DNA of 64,000 bases from Allorhodopirellula solitaria. GTDB lineage: Bacteria; Planctomycetota; Planctomycetia; Pirellulales; Pirellulaceae. Below, piece after piece: positions 54,704 to 63,418 of this stretch (position 1 is its first letter; each line of letters starts with the position of its first letter). The translations under genes were made by a program, and so were the position numbers. The notes beneath the pieces were generated by a model. It was not told where the DNA came from. It saw nothing but the letters and a program-made list of their open reading frames with translations, and did not search any database. The stretch is from assembly GCF_007859855.1 (NCBI RefSeq), contig NZ_SJPK01000002.1, positions 429,003 to 493,002 of the forward strand, in the 5' to 3' direction.

Positions 54704-56464
54704 CTATAGCGACGCCAGTTCCTTGGTGATATGAGCGAGTGCGACGTGCTCTTGCTCGGTCTGCTTGGCGACGCGGTAAACCTCGTCAAACGTGGTGATT
54801 CCGCGGATAACCTTGAGCATCCCATCGGCGTAAAGCGTTGACATGCCGTTTTTGATCGCCTCTTCGCGGATCGTGTTCGTGGTCGTTCCTTTGAACATGA
54901 GTTCACGTAATCGGTTGTTGATCAGCATCAGTTCATAGATCCCGATCCGGCCGCGATACCCCGAACGACCGCAATAGGTGCAGCCCTTGCCCTTGCTGAA
55001 CTCGGCCTGGGCGAGCATCTCGGGCGGGATCATGGAGTCCTTGATCACGCTCTCGGGTGGCTGGTAACGGACCTTGCAGCGAGGGCAAATCGTCCGCACC
55101 AGACGCTGGGCCAAGACCGCGATGACGGAACTCGCCACCATATAGGATGGTACACCAATGTCCACCATTCGTGATATGGCGCTGGGCGCATCGTTCGTGT
55201 GTAGGGTGCTGAATACCAAGTGTCCAGTTAATGAGGCCTGGATTCCCATCGATGCTGTCTCGTGATCTCGCATTTCACCGACGAGAATGATGTTCGGGGC
55301 CTGGCGGAGCATGGCTCGAATGATGCGTGAGAAGTCGAGGCCGATATTGTGTCGCACCTCGACTTGGTTGATCCCCGGCAGGTAGTACTCGACCGGGTCT
55401 TCGGCGGTAATGATCTTGCGGTCGGGTCGGTTCAGCGCGTTCAGGGAGGCGTAGAGGGTGGTGGTCTTGCCGGAACCTGTGGGGCCGGTGACGAGGATGA
55501 TGCCGTTGGGCCGTTTGATTAGCGAGTTGAAGTTTCGGAAATCGCGTTCGGAGAGACCGAGCTGGCGGGTGCCGACCTTGATATTGTCCTTGTCGAGCAA
55601 CCGCATCACGCAGGATTGACCGTGATTGGTGGGGATGATGCTGACCCGCAGGTCGAGCTGTTTGTCCCCCACGGTGATCTTGATCCGCCCATCGGTGGGG
55701 CGTCGCTTTTCGGAGATATCGATCTTTGAGAGGATTTTGATACGGGCGATGAGCGCGGCGAGCATCCGTCGGGGGGCTGCCTCCCGCTCGACGCAGACAC
55801 CATCGATGCGATAGCGGATCCGCACGCGGTCCTCAAACGGCTCGACATGGATATCGCTGGCCCGCAACTGGACCGCTTCGGCGATCATCAGATTGACCAG
55901 GCGGATGACGGGAGCGGAATCGTCATCGTCGCCGCCGTCGTCGATACCGTCGCTGCCGCCATCGGTCTCGGTGAAGTCGATGGCCGTGTCGGTGAACTCT
56001 TGCAGCATCGAGTCAGCCGATTCCCCTTCGACCTGCCCATAGTATTGGTTGATGGCCCCATTGATGGCTTCTTTAGGGGCTAGGGCGGTTTCGATCTTGC
56101 GGTTGAGGATAAACCGCAGCTTTTCGATGGTTTCGAGGTCAAAGGGGTTAGCGATGAGGATCGTCAGGGCCCCATCTTCGTCTTTGTAGGGCAGGACCAT
56201 GTTTTCGCGGGCGACCGATTCAGGCACCAGTTCGATGACGGATTCGTTGATCCGGATGCTCCGCAGGTCCACGTAGGGGATTTTGTGGAACTTGGCCGTC
56301 GCCTGGGCCACTTCCTCGGGGGTCGCGTATTCGAGCTTGATCAGCACATCGCCGATTTCGGCTTTTGTATTGCGGGCGATCTCTTCGGCTTCGGAGAGTT
56401 GATCGAGACCGATGACGCCGTCTTGGAGCAGGAGGTCGGTGAAGTCTTGGATGGTTTTGCTCAT
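54704..56464 (-). CDS. GspE/PilB-type assembly ATPase (second copy)
   Basis: A 586-residue paralogue of the ATPase at 51-53 kb. It starts MSKTIQDFTDLLLQDGVIGL at ATG 56464, preceded by GAGCTCGC; an earlier in-frame codon is rejected. It has MshEN N-domains, Walker A GPTGSGKTTTLYAS, EDPVEYYLPG, ILVGEMRDHETASMG, STLHTNDAPSAISR, a zinc element CPRC...CTYC and the YRGRIGIYELM end. It is the first gene of the block in transcription order and divergent from glycerate kinase. Confidence 0.93.
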   Translation of the reverse strand: MSKTIQDFTDLLLQDGVIGLDQLSEAEEIARNTKAEIGDVLIKLEYATPEEVAQATAKFHKIPYVDLRSIRINESVIELVPESVARENMVLPYKDEDGALTILIANPFDLETIEKLRFILNRKIETALAPKEAINGAINQYYGQVEGESADSMLQEFTDTAIDFTETDGGSDGIDDGGDDDDSAPVIRLVNLMIAEAVQLRASDIHVEPFEDRVRIRYRIDGVCVEREAAPRRMLAALIARIKILSKIDISEKRRPTDGRIKITVGDKQLDLRVSIIPTNHGQSCVMRLLDKDNIKVGTRQLGLSERDFRNFNSLIKRPNGIILVTGPTGSGKTTTLYASLNALNRPDRKIITAEDPVEYYLPGINQVEVRHNIGLDFSRIIRAMLRQAPNIILVGEMRDHETASMGIQASLTGHLVFSTLHTNDAPSAISRMVDIGVPSYMVASSVIAVLAQRLVRTICPRCKVRYQPPESVIKDSMIPPEMLAQAEFSKGKGCTYCGRSGYRGRIGIYELMLINNRLRELMFKGTTTNTIREEAIKNGMSTLYADGMLKVIRGITTFDEVYRVAKQTEQEHVALAHITKELASL

Positions 56465-56575
56465 GGCGAGCTCCTTCGTCAGAAAAGATGCGGATACGCT
56501 TGCATGCAGTAGGATATCACGCCGAAACACAGAAAGGGCGAGAATCAGATATTTCCACCTATTGGTTTAGAAAAA

Positions 56576-57955
56576 ATGCGGGACTTGCGTCGAGATGGCA
56601 CAGAAATATTTCAAGCCAGCATTGAGGCGGTGCGAGGCGACGCGCTGATTGCCAGTGCGGTGAGTATTGACCGTCACTGCCTACGGCTCGGCCCGATCAG
56701 TGTGGACCGGTCCACGTTCGACCGCGTGGTGGTCGTTGGCGCGGGCAAGGCGTCCGGTGCGATGGCCGTGGGGCTGGTGCGAGCCCTTGGTCGCGGCAGA
56801 GACGGTAGCAACCCCTGCTGCGAGATAGCCGGCCAGGTCAACGTGCCCGAGGGCAGTGCGGCGGTGCCGAGTGACATCGCCTGGCCCGCCGATCTAGCGC
56901 TGGTTGCTGCTCGGCCTGCTGCGGTCAATGAGCCCACGCCGCAAGCGATCGCAGCGACCGAGCAGATCCTGCAGCACGTGCGGGCCTCGGGGGAGCGTGA
57001 CCTGATCGTGGTACTGATCTCCGGCGGGGGCAGCGCGCTGTTATGCCAACCCGTTTCGGGCGTGTCTCTCGATGAGAAGCTCGCCGTGACCCGGCACCTC
57101 AGCGGCAGTGGCGCTGACATCACGCAGCTCAATACGGTCCGCAAGCACCTCAGTGAGGTCAAAGGCAATGGACTGGCACGCGCCGTCAAGGATGCGGCGA
57201 TGGTGACGCTGGTGCTCTCAGACGTGCTGGGCGATCCACTCGATTTGATCGCATCGGGGCCGACGGTCCCCGACCGCTCCACACCCGACGAGGCGCTGCA
57301 GGTGCTCGCGGAATTCGATCCCGAGCGGCAGTTGCCCGCTTCGATCTATCGCGCGATTGCCGCATCGGCATCGAAATCGAAAGAACCGACGTTTCCGATT
57401 GCCGTTCTCGGTAACAATGCGGTGGCCGTCGAAGCTGCGGGCGCCGCAGCGGTGTCACTTGGCTACCACGCGGAGCTGCATTCGGCGGCCCGCAGCGAGG
57501 GGTTGGCCGACGCGGTAGGTCGGGAACTGGCTGAGCGGACGCTGTCGATGCTGCGTGTTCCACATGTCGACGCTCAGCAGAACGCATGGGTCAGCGGGGG
57601 GGAGCCGGTCGTGCGATTGGCAGACGCAGCGGTGCGCGGACGCGGCGGTCGCAACCAACAGCTTGTACTGGCTGCCTACCAGCGATTGCTCGATGCAGAC
57701 TTGTCGGACGCCGAGTGGCAGCAGCTGCTGGTTCTCTCCGGTGGCACTGACGGCGAGGATGGCCCGACCGATGCTGCCGGCGCGTTTGTCGACGGGGGCG
57801 TCCACGACCGCGCTACCCGGGCCGGGCTGGCGCCCGACGACTTTCTGCGGCGAAACGATGCCTACACTTTCTTTGAGCAGACCGGAGGCTTGCTGGTGAC
57901 AGGCCCGACAGGCACGAACGTATGCGATGTTCGCGTGGCGCTGGTCAAGGACTAG
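56576..57955 (+). CDS. Glycerate 2-kinase (GckA/MOFRL family)
   Basis: A 459-residue enzyme phosphorylating D-glycerate to 2-phosphoglycerate. The N-terminal DUF4147 domain (about 1-250) has RVVVVGAGKASGAMAVGL, VLISGGGSALLCQPVSG and LNTVRKHLSEVKGNGLA. The C-terminal MOFRL domain has ARGRGGRNQQLVL-like VRGRGGRNQQLVLAAY and LSGGTDGEDGPTDAAGAFVDG. It probably serves glyoxylate/serine or sugar-acid catabolism. It stands alone, divergent from the pilus block with a 111-bp gap. Confidence 0.92.
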   Translation: MRDLRRDGTEIFQASIEAVRGDALIASAVSIDRHCLRLGPISVDRSTFDRVVVVGAGKASGAMAVGLVRALGRGRDGSNPCCEIAGQVNVPEGSAAVPSDIAWPADLALVAARPAAVNEPTPQAIAATEQILQHVRASGERDLIVVLISGGGSALLCQPVSGVSLDEKLAVTRHLSGSGADITQLNTVRKHLSEVKGNGLARAVKDAAMVTLVLSDVLGDPLDLIASGPTVPDRSTPDEALQVLAEFDPERQLPASIYRAIAASASKSKEPTFPIAVLGNNAVAVEAAGAAAVSLGYHAELHSAARSEGLADAVGRELAERTLSMLRVPHVDAQQNAWVSGGEPVVRLADAAVRGRGGRNQQLVLAAYQRLLDADLSDAEWQQLLVLSGGTDGEDGPTDAAGAFVDGGVHDRATRAGLAPDDFLRRNDAYTFFEQTGGLLVTGPTGTNVCDVRVALVKD

Positions 57956-58290
57956 TGCTGGGCTGCTAGGCAGTTCGTGTTGACGCCCATTTGGTGGCAG
58001 CTGCGATTGCTCTGCACCTTCAGCCTGGAGGCTGACACATCCTCTGCCGTTGGCGTCACGGGCTGTCGATTGATTGAGCTGAGACGCGTAAGCGGCCAGG
58101 TGGGCGGCGCTACCTGGTGTCTTACCGGCACTCGGCTCACTATTGCAGCGCCAACATCGAACAGATCGACAGCCCGGTCAGCCAACGGCAAGCCGCACGA
58201 CCCAGCTTTTAGCAGCCCAAGATCAGGCTTAGCGAGTGCGTCTCCGAGAGAGCACCACGGGGGGAGGCACTGGGCGGAGCAATGCGCATG
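57956..58290. other. Gene-poor spacer with a dispersed repeat module
   Basis: A spacer between convergent glycerate kinase and the H1-like gene. The segment 58105-58165 (GTCTTACCGGCACTCGGCTC, then GCGCCAACATCGAACAGATC) resembles parts of the spacers at 33349-33376 and, inverted, 35960-35985. No gene is seen. Confidence 0.5.
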
Positions 58291-58329
58291 AAAAAAGCCA
58301 CGATTATCCGTTTCCGGAATCACGTGGCT
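58291..58329 (-). terminator. Rho-independent terminator of the H1-like gene
   Basis: Read on the minus strand: AGCCACG, inner stem TCCG-GAAA-CGGA, CGTGGCT, then six T. The 7-bp outer stem is perfect and the U-run follows directly. It is about 55 bp beyond the stop codon of the lysine-rich gene. Confidence 0.8.
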
Positions 58330-58384
58330 CTGCAGTGGCATTCTGAGACGTCCCTCTGCGATCAGAGGAGACCAAGAATGGTGT

Positions 58385-58657
58385 TTAGCGACGCTTTTTC
58401 TTAGCTGCCTTCTTTTTGGCTGCCTTCTTCTTGGTCGCTTTCTTGCGAGTGGACTTCTTAGCGGCCTTCTTCTTCGTCGCCTTCTTCTTGGTCGCTTTTT
58501 TCTTCGTCGCCTTCTTCTTGGTTGCCTTCTTCTTCGTCGCCTTCTTCTTAGCCGCCTTCTTCGTTGCAGCGCGTTTCTTCACTGACTTCTTGGCTGACTT
58601 TTTGGCTGTCCGTTTCTTGGCGCTCTTCTTGACGCCAGTCGCTTTTTTCTTGGCCAT
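58385..58657 (-). CDS. Lysine-rich histone H1-like DNA-binding protein
   Basis: A 90-residue protein made almost entirely of Lys, Ala, Thr and Arg: MAKKKATGVKKSAKKRTAKK, then about six KKKAT pentads, and a terminal AAKKKAAKKKRR. It resembles the C-terminal arm of H1 and the Hc1/AlgP-type bacterial proteins. It should bind DNA non-specifically and help to compact the nucleoid, a notable planctomycete trait. The start ATG 58657 has a strong GGAGG 8-9 bp upstream, so the longer in-frame extension is rejected. It has its own terminator. Repeat-unit number may vary between strains, because the coding repeats are near identical. Confidence 0.88.
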   Translation of the reverse strand: MAKKKATGVKKSAKKRTAKKSAKKSVKKRAATKKAAKKKATKKKATKKKATKKKATKKKATKKKAAKKSTRKKATKKKAAKKKAAKKKRR

Positions 58658-58980
58658 GTTTTCCTCCGCGAGAAAGAAAATGGTTGCTGAGTCATTGTGG
58701 CTTTCCAAAACACATGACGTGATTTGAAAGCCACCGGCCACGGCTCATCAACACAAATTTGAATGATCACTTCCACGTGCTTCGATGATCCACATCGACC
58801 ATGCATGCAAAAGCAACCGTTAACACACTTGCGCGTAACTGTACGCGCTTCCTCAGATTCCGCAACATCTTTTTTTGAAAAAAGCGGTTGCGTTAACAAA
58901 GATTTTTGCTAAGTCGAGAACGAATTGCAACCATGTGTGTGCGTTTTGAACTCGTCAAAGAGCAACTTTCAACCGTCGAT

Positions 58981-59194
58981 GATGTGAGCATCGACGCAGC
59001 GTTGATCAGCACGTCGTTGATCCACAACATCGTTGATCAGCGCGTAGTTGATCAGCACGTTGTTGATCTCCGCATCTTTGCTCAGCACATCGTTGAACTG
59101 TGTACCGGCAAATCGTGCGTCGACCAATTATGCACCGATGAAATGCACACCGATCAACTGCACATCGTTCAACCGCGCATCGATCAACCGCATT
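58981..59194. repeat. Degenerate 15-bp tandem repeat
   Basis: About 14 units of roughly GTTGATCAGCACATC, best conserved from 59000 to 59090 and decaying rightwards, with one 16-bp unit. It lies in the 555-bp spacer between the 3' end of the M50 protease gene and the start of the H1-like gene. One forward frame is open and reads as pentapeptides (VDQRV VDQHV VDLRI), but there is no ribosome-binding site or family resemblance. TGATCA palindromes recur each unit. Confidence 0.8.
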
Positions 59195-59212
59195 GGGTGT
59201 ATGCGGTGTTCC

Positions 59213-60025
59213 TTACCGATACGGTGTCTGCATCATCTGGTAGTTGCCGAAGGCGAGTGACAAGAACAGCAGTCCCATGATCGGTTGGCCTCCCTGTGTG
59301 AGTGCATAGAAGGCCATGCCTCCAGCGCTGATCATGCTGATCCATAGCCAGGTGTCACTGCGATCACCGCTAAGCAACACAAGTGAGCGCATCACGCGAC
59401 CGCCATCGAGCGGGAACACGGGAACTAAATTCAGTAGCGCCCAGAGGACACTTGGGAAGACATAGAAGAAAACCATGGTCATCAGGGCGATACTCTCGAT
59501 CGGTTCGCCATCGAAAAAGCGACCGAGTCCGTTCAGCGGCCATGGCATGCTGGCGAAGGCACTGATTCGATACCCGAACGCGTGCACTACGCCCGCCAAC
59601 ACCATGGCCGATCCGAGCTGCGCGACTGGGCCGGCCAGGGCGATCAGAAGGTCGGCGAGATCACTCAATCGCGGTGGCGAGAAAGCGTTCTCAAAGCCAT
59701 TGCTTCCGCGACTGCGCATACTCGATGGGATAGCCAAGCCTCCGAAGTGATACAGGACGATCGAGCTCTCGGTACCGTAGTAGCGAAACGCAAACGCATG
59801 CCCGAGTTCGTGAATCAAGATCGATACGAACAGACAGGCTGTCCATAGAATCAGCAGTGGGAAGATGCCGGGGCTAAGGTCTCGCAATCCTGCATCGAAC
59901 ATCGACGCAAATTGGTGGCCGATCACCACTGCACCGATCCAAAACGTCCAGGCGATGCGGACCGGAAAGCCAAAGATCATGAAATTCAGGTCGTACGGCG
60001 ATTCGTCGGGTGCTTGCAGGAACAT
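59213..60025 (-). CDS. Site-2 protease-family (M50) membrane metalloprotease
   Basis: A 270-residue polytopic membrane protein with the zinc motif ILIHELGHAFAFRYYG (HExxH) and the second signature NLVPVFPLDGGRVMRSL (the LDG Asp ligand). About six transmembrane segments are present. There is no PDZ or CBS domain, so it belongs to the compact SpoIVFB/Rip-like group that cleaves membrane-bound regulators. Substrate unknown. It is the next gene after the oligopeptidase (about 100 bp), on the same strand. Confidence 0.92.
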   Translation of the reverse strand: MFLQAPDESPYDLNFMIFGFPVRIAWTFWIGAVVIGHQFASMFDAGLRDLSPGIFPLLILWTACLFVSILIHELGHAFAFRYYGTESSIVLYHFGGLAIPSSMRSRGSNGFENAFSPPRLSDLADLLIALAGPVAQLGSAMVLAGVVHAFGYRISAFASMPWPLNGLGRFFDGEPIESIALMTMVFFYVFPSVLWALLNLVPVFPLDGGRVMRSLVLLSGDRSDTWLWISMISAGGMAFYALTQGGQPIMGLLFLSLAFGNYQMMQTPYR

Positions 60026-60126
60026 GGAAGAGCAAGATGTCAGTGGGGTGAGGGGCTGATAAGTGCCTGCCCAAGAAGAGGCTGACGCTCTTCAGGCAGG
60101 CGTGGAGGAAAATCGAGAAGCGCGGC

Positions 60127-62355
60127 TCATAGGTTTTCAATGAGGAAGGACCACAGGTCCGCGTACTCATCGATTTTCTTGCTCGTCGGCGTGCCGGCGC
60201 CGTGGCCGGCCCGCGTCTCAATCCGGATCAGCACGGGCTGGTCACAGCTTTGAGATGCCTGCAGCGCCGCAGCAAATTTGAAACTGTGTCCAGGGACCAC
60301 ACGGTCATCGCGATCGGCCGTCGTGATCAGGGTGGCGGGATAGCAGGTGCCCGACGCCAAATTGTGCAGTGGGCTGTAGGACAACAGATTATCGATCTGG
60401 TCTTCTTCATCGCTGCTGCCAAACTCGTTCGCCCACGCCCAACCGATTGTGAACTTGTGATAGCGGAGCATGTCCATCACGCCCACGGCGGGCAAGCAGG
60501 CGGCGAATAGTTCAGGACGCTGGGTCATGACGGCGCCCACCAGCAGACCACCGTTGCTGCCACCGCGGATAGCGAGCTTCTCACGGCGCGTGATCCCGAT
60601 CTCGATCAAGTGTTCGGCGGCTGCGATAAAGTCATCGAACACATTCTGCTTGTTCAGTCGCATGCCTGCTTCATGCCATGCGCTGCCGTACTCACCACCT
60701 CCGCGCAGATTAGCAACGGCGTACACACCGCCATTGTCTAGCCACGCCGCAATGGCTGGCGAGTACGACGGTGTCAACGAGATATTGAAACCACCGTAGG
60801 CATAGAGCAGAGTGCGATTGTTCCCGTCGCGAGGTTGGTCGCGATGACGTGTGATCAGGATCGGTACGCGAGTGCCATCCTTGCTCGTGCAGAATACTTG
60901 TTCGGTGACGTACTCACTGACATCGAAGGGCACAGCGGGCTGCAGCCATCGTTCGCTCTTTCCGCTCGCGAGATCAACTCGATGCAGACTCGGTGGCGTC
61001 ACGTAGTTGCTAAAGGAGAAGAACGTTTCGGTCGCGTCTTGCCGCCCGCCGAAGCCGCCGACCGATCCTTGCCCAGGCAACTCGAGATCGCCAATGCGTT
61101 GTCCTTCGCGGGTGTACCGTACGACTTTGCTGAGTGCGTCACTGAGGTAGCTGGCGTAAACCGTCTCACCGAGCAGTGAGACACTCTCGAGCGTGTCGTC
61201 GGTTTGCCCGATGGTCGCTTGCCACTGCGATCGGTCGCCCTGTTCTTCTTGCTCCGCGACACGGCCGAGGTCTTGCACATCGATGGCGATCACTCGTCGC
61301 CGGGGCGCATCGAGATCCGTGAGGAAGTACAACGTTGAGTCGAGCGACGCGAAGAATCGATAATCGGCATCGAACCCGGAGATGATCTTGTGAACCTCCG
61401 CATCCTCTTGCTGCAGATCGCGAACGAAGACCTGCGTTTTCGGCTGGGTGCCCTTCCAGTTCTCGATGATCAGATAGCGGCCATCTTCAGTGACCGTCGG
61501 TGCAAAGCCCCATTGGGGTTCATCAGGACGCGCATAGACGAGCACATCATCGCTCTGCGGAGTACCCAGTCGGTGCAGATAGAGCATTTGGTTTTCGTTG
61601 GTGCCCGTTAGTTCTTCACCTTCGCTCGGTTGAGCGTAGCGGGCGTAGTAAAAACCGTTCCCCTCGGGAGTCCAAGCGATGCCACTGAATTTGGACCAGC
61701 GGACCACATCATCGGTGTCTTCGCCGGTGGCGACATCTCGTACTCGCCAGGTTCGCCAATCGCTTCCGCCGTCGGCGATCGAGTACGCGAGCAGGTGACC
61801 ATCTTCGCTGGGGTGCCACGAACCGAGCGCAATCGTTCCGTCTTCACTCAAGGTGTTTGGGTCGATCAGCACAGAGCGGTTCGACATCACCTCTTCCGCT
61901 GAACCGGCAACTGGCGAGGCATACAGAACGCTTTGGTTTTGCAAACCATCGTTGTGGGTGAAGAAGTAGTGCTCGCCGCGTCGCACTGGCAAACCGGTTC
62001 GCGTGTAGTCCCAGAGTTCTTCGAGCCGCTCGCGAATCGGTCCGCGGGAGGGCAGTTGGCTGAGGTAGTCCTGCGTCACTTTGTTCTGGGCAGCAACCCA
62101 GGCTTCCGTTTCCTCGCTTTCGACGTCCTCAAGCCATCGATAGGGATCGGCAACGATGCGGCCGTGATAGTCGTCGACTGTCTCGCCAGCGTGGCTGGGC
62201 GGGTAGGTGATCTTCGAAGTGATAGGCATGGTGTCTGACGAAGGAGTTTGTGCAGTGACAGGATGAGAGAGTCGCCCCACTCCGCACGTCGTGATGAGCA
62301 AAGGGAGGATCCGAATCAAGGCAAGTCTGAGCAAGAACGGTTCGCGATGTGTCAT
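60127..62355 (-). CDS. Prolyl oligopeptidase (S9A)
   Basis: A 742-residue serine peptidase. The start MTHREPFLLRLALIRILPLL at 62355 gives a signal-peptide-like N-terminus (cleavage after VTAQ near residue 36), so export is likely, as for many bacterial S9A enzymes. Next come the N-terminal hinge (YPPSHAGETVDDYHGRIVADPYRWLED), a seven-bladed propeller, and the C-terminal alpha/beta hydrolase with RGGSNGGLL (nucleophile Ser near 598), Asp in DRDDRVVPGHS and His in RAGHGAGTP. It cleaves short peptides after Pro. An open upstream frame to 62430 is not favoured. Confidence 0.94.
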   Translation of the reverse strand: MTHREPFLLRLALIRILPLLITTCGVGRLSHPVTAQTPSSDTMPITSKITYPPSHAGETVDDYHGRIVADPYRWLEDVESEETEAWVAAQNKVTQDYLSQLPSRGPIRERLEELWDYTRTGLPVRRGEHYFFTHNDGLQNQSVLYASPVAGSAEEVMSNRSVLIDPNTLSEDGTIALGSWHPSEDGHLLAYSIADGGSDWRTWRVRDVATGEDTDDVVRWSKFSGIAWTPEGNGFYYARYAQPSEGEELTGTNENQMLYLHRLGTPQSDDVLVYARPDEPQWGFAPTVTEDGRYLIIENWKGTQPKTQVFVRDLQQEDAEVHKIISGFDADYRFFASLDSTLYFLTDLDAPRRRVIAIDVQDLGRVAEQEEQGDRSQWQATIGQTDDTLESVSLLGETVYASYLSDALSKVVRYTREGQRIGDLELPGQGSVGGFGGRQDATETFFSFSNYVTPPSLHRVDLASGKSERWLQPAVPFDVSEYVTEQVFCTSKDGTRVPILITRHRDQPRDGNNRTLLYAYGGFNISLTPSYSPAIAAWLDNGGVYAVANLRGGGEYGSAWHEAGMRLNKQNVFDDFIAAAEHLIEIGITRREKLAIRGGSNGGLLVGAVMTQRPELFAACLPAVGVMDMLRYHKFTIGWAWANEFGSSDEEDQIDNLLSYSPLHNLASGTCYPATLITTADRDDRVVPGHSFKFAAALQASQSCDQPVLIRIETRAGHGAGTPTSKKIDEYADLWSFLIENL

Positions 62356-62452
62356 GTGGAAGTTGCTCGCAGTGGGAGTGAAACAGTACGCGGACGTTGG
62401 GAGCATAAGCGCCAACCCGCCCAGTCGCAACGCGAGTAGCGGCGGAGCAAAG

Positions 62453-62773
62453 TAGCCAGACGGCTCCGCCCGTCTGAGCTGGGGGAGAGAGTGCGCTCGT
62501 ACTCGCGACGGTCGGAGCCGTCGGTCGACAAAGTAGCCAGACGGCTCCGCCCGTCTGAGCTGGGGGAGAGAGTGCGCTCGTACTCGCGACGGTCGGAGCC
62601 GTCGGTCGACAAAGTAGCCAGACGGCTCCGCCCGTCTGAGCTGGGGGAGAGAGTGCGCTCGTACTCGCGACGGTCGGAGCCGTCGGTCGACAAAGTAGCC
62701 AGACGGCTCCGTCCGTCTGAGCTGGAGGAGAGAGTGCGCTCGTACTCGCGACGGTCGGAGCCGTCGGTCGACT
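62453..62773 (-). repeat. Four tandem 81-bp REP-like double-palindrome units
   Basis: Units start at 62453, 62534, 62615 and 62696, and are nearly identical. Read on the minus strand they match the 31-kb array: CGACCGACGGCTCCGACCGTCG, then CTCTCTCCCCCAGCTCAGAC, then GGGCGGAGCCGTCTGGCTAC. Because 81 is a multiple of three, the array is open in several frames, but this is not coding. It fills most of the 424-bp spacer between the ABC ATPase gene and the oligopeptidase gene. Confidence 0.9.
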
Positions 62774-62779
62774 ATGAAA

Positions 62780-63418
62780 CTACTGCTCCACCAAGCAGCC
62801 GTTTTCGATTCGCAGGCAGCGATCGGCCAGCCTCGCGGCTTCGCCTGAGTGGTGGGTCACGTGTAGCGTGGTGACATGTGTGGCATCTTTGACTGACAAC
62901 AGCAGTGCTAGCATCTCGTCACGGGTCTGCTCATCGAGTGCGCTGAGTGGTTCGTCGAGCAGCAGTACCGCGGGTTCCAAGGCGAGTGCTCGTCCCAATG
63001 CTACCCGTTGGGCTTCGCCACCACTGAGCCCGTGCACGGGGCGATCGAGCAGGTGAGTGATCGCGAGCATCTCGGCAGTACGCTCGCGTTGTGCGGTGAT
63101 GTGTTTCCGCGAAGCGCCACGTACCTTCCACGCAAACTCAAGATGCTCCGCTACGCTCATCGTGGGAAACAGGGCCAAGTCTTGGGGGACGTAACCGATC
63201 TGTCGATCGCCGGGGGAGTAATGCGTGACATCGGTACCGCCGATCCATACCGAACCCGACGTCGGCTTACGCAGACCACAGAGTATCTCCAAAAGAGAAG
63301 TCTTGCCGCATCCCGTCTTGCCCATCAAAACCACATACTCGCGCGGCTGGATCTCGAGAGACAAGTTAGCCAGCGAAAAGTCGCCAGCCTCGATCGTGAT
63401 CTCCGATAGCCGAATCAT
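62780..63418 (-). CDS. ABC transporter ATP-binding protein (ModC-like)
   Basis: A 212-residue ATPase with Walker A LMGKTGCGKTSLLE, Q loop YVPQDLALFP, signature LSGGEAQRVALGRAL, Walker B VLLLDEPLSALDEQT and switch His in LHVTHHSGEA. It belongs with the CysA/ModC/PotA importers but lacks the C-terminal TOBE (MOP) regulatory domain of ModC, being about 140 residues shorter, as in WtpC/TupC-type systems. Its start overlaps the permease stop by 4 bp (ATGA). Probable role: energising molybdate or tungstate uptake. Confidence 0.9.
   Translation of the reverse strand: MIRLSEITIEAGDFSLANLSLEIQPREYVVLMGKTGCGKTSLLEILCGLRKPTSGSVWIGGTDVTHYSPGDRQIGYVPQDLALFPTMSVAEHLEFAWKVRGASRKHITAQRERTAEMLAITHLLDRPVHGLSGGEAQRVALGRALALEPAVLLLDEPLSALDEQTRDEMLALLLSVKDATHVTTLHVTHHSGEAARLADRCLRIENGCLVEQ

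Noticed and set aside
58906-59280. 124-residue frame with pentapeptide-like VDQHV repeats
   Set aside because: It arises from the 15-bp minisatellite; there is no ribosome-binding site, and the frame runs into the end of the protease gene on the other strand.
62491-62874. 127-residue frame with RRSEPSVDKVARRLRPSEL repeats
   Set aside because: It is a by-product of the 81-bp (27-codon) palindrome array; the same array is open on the other strand too.
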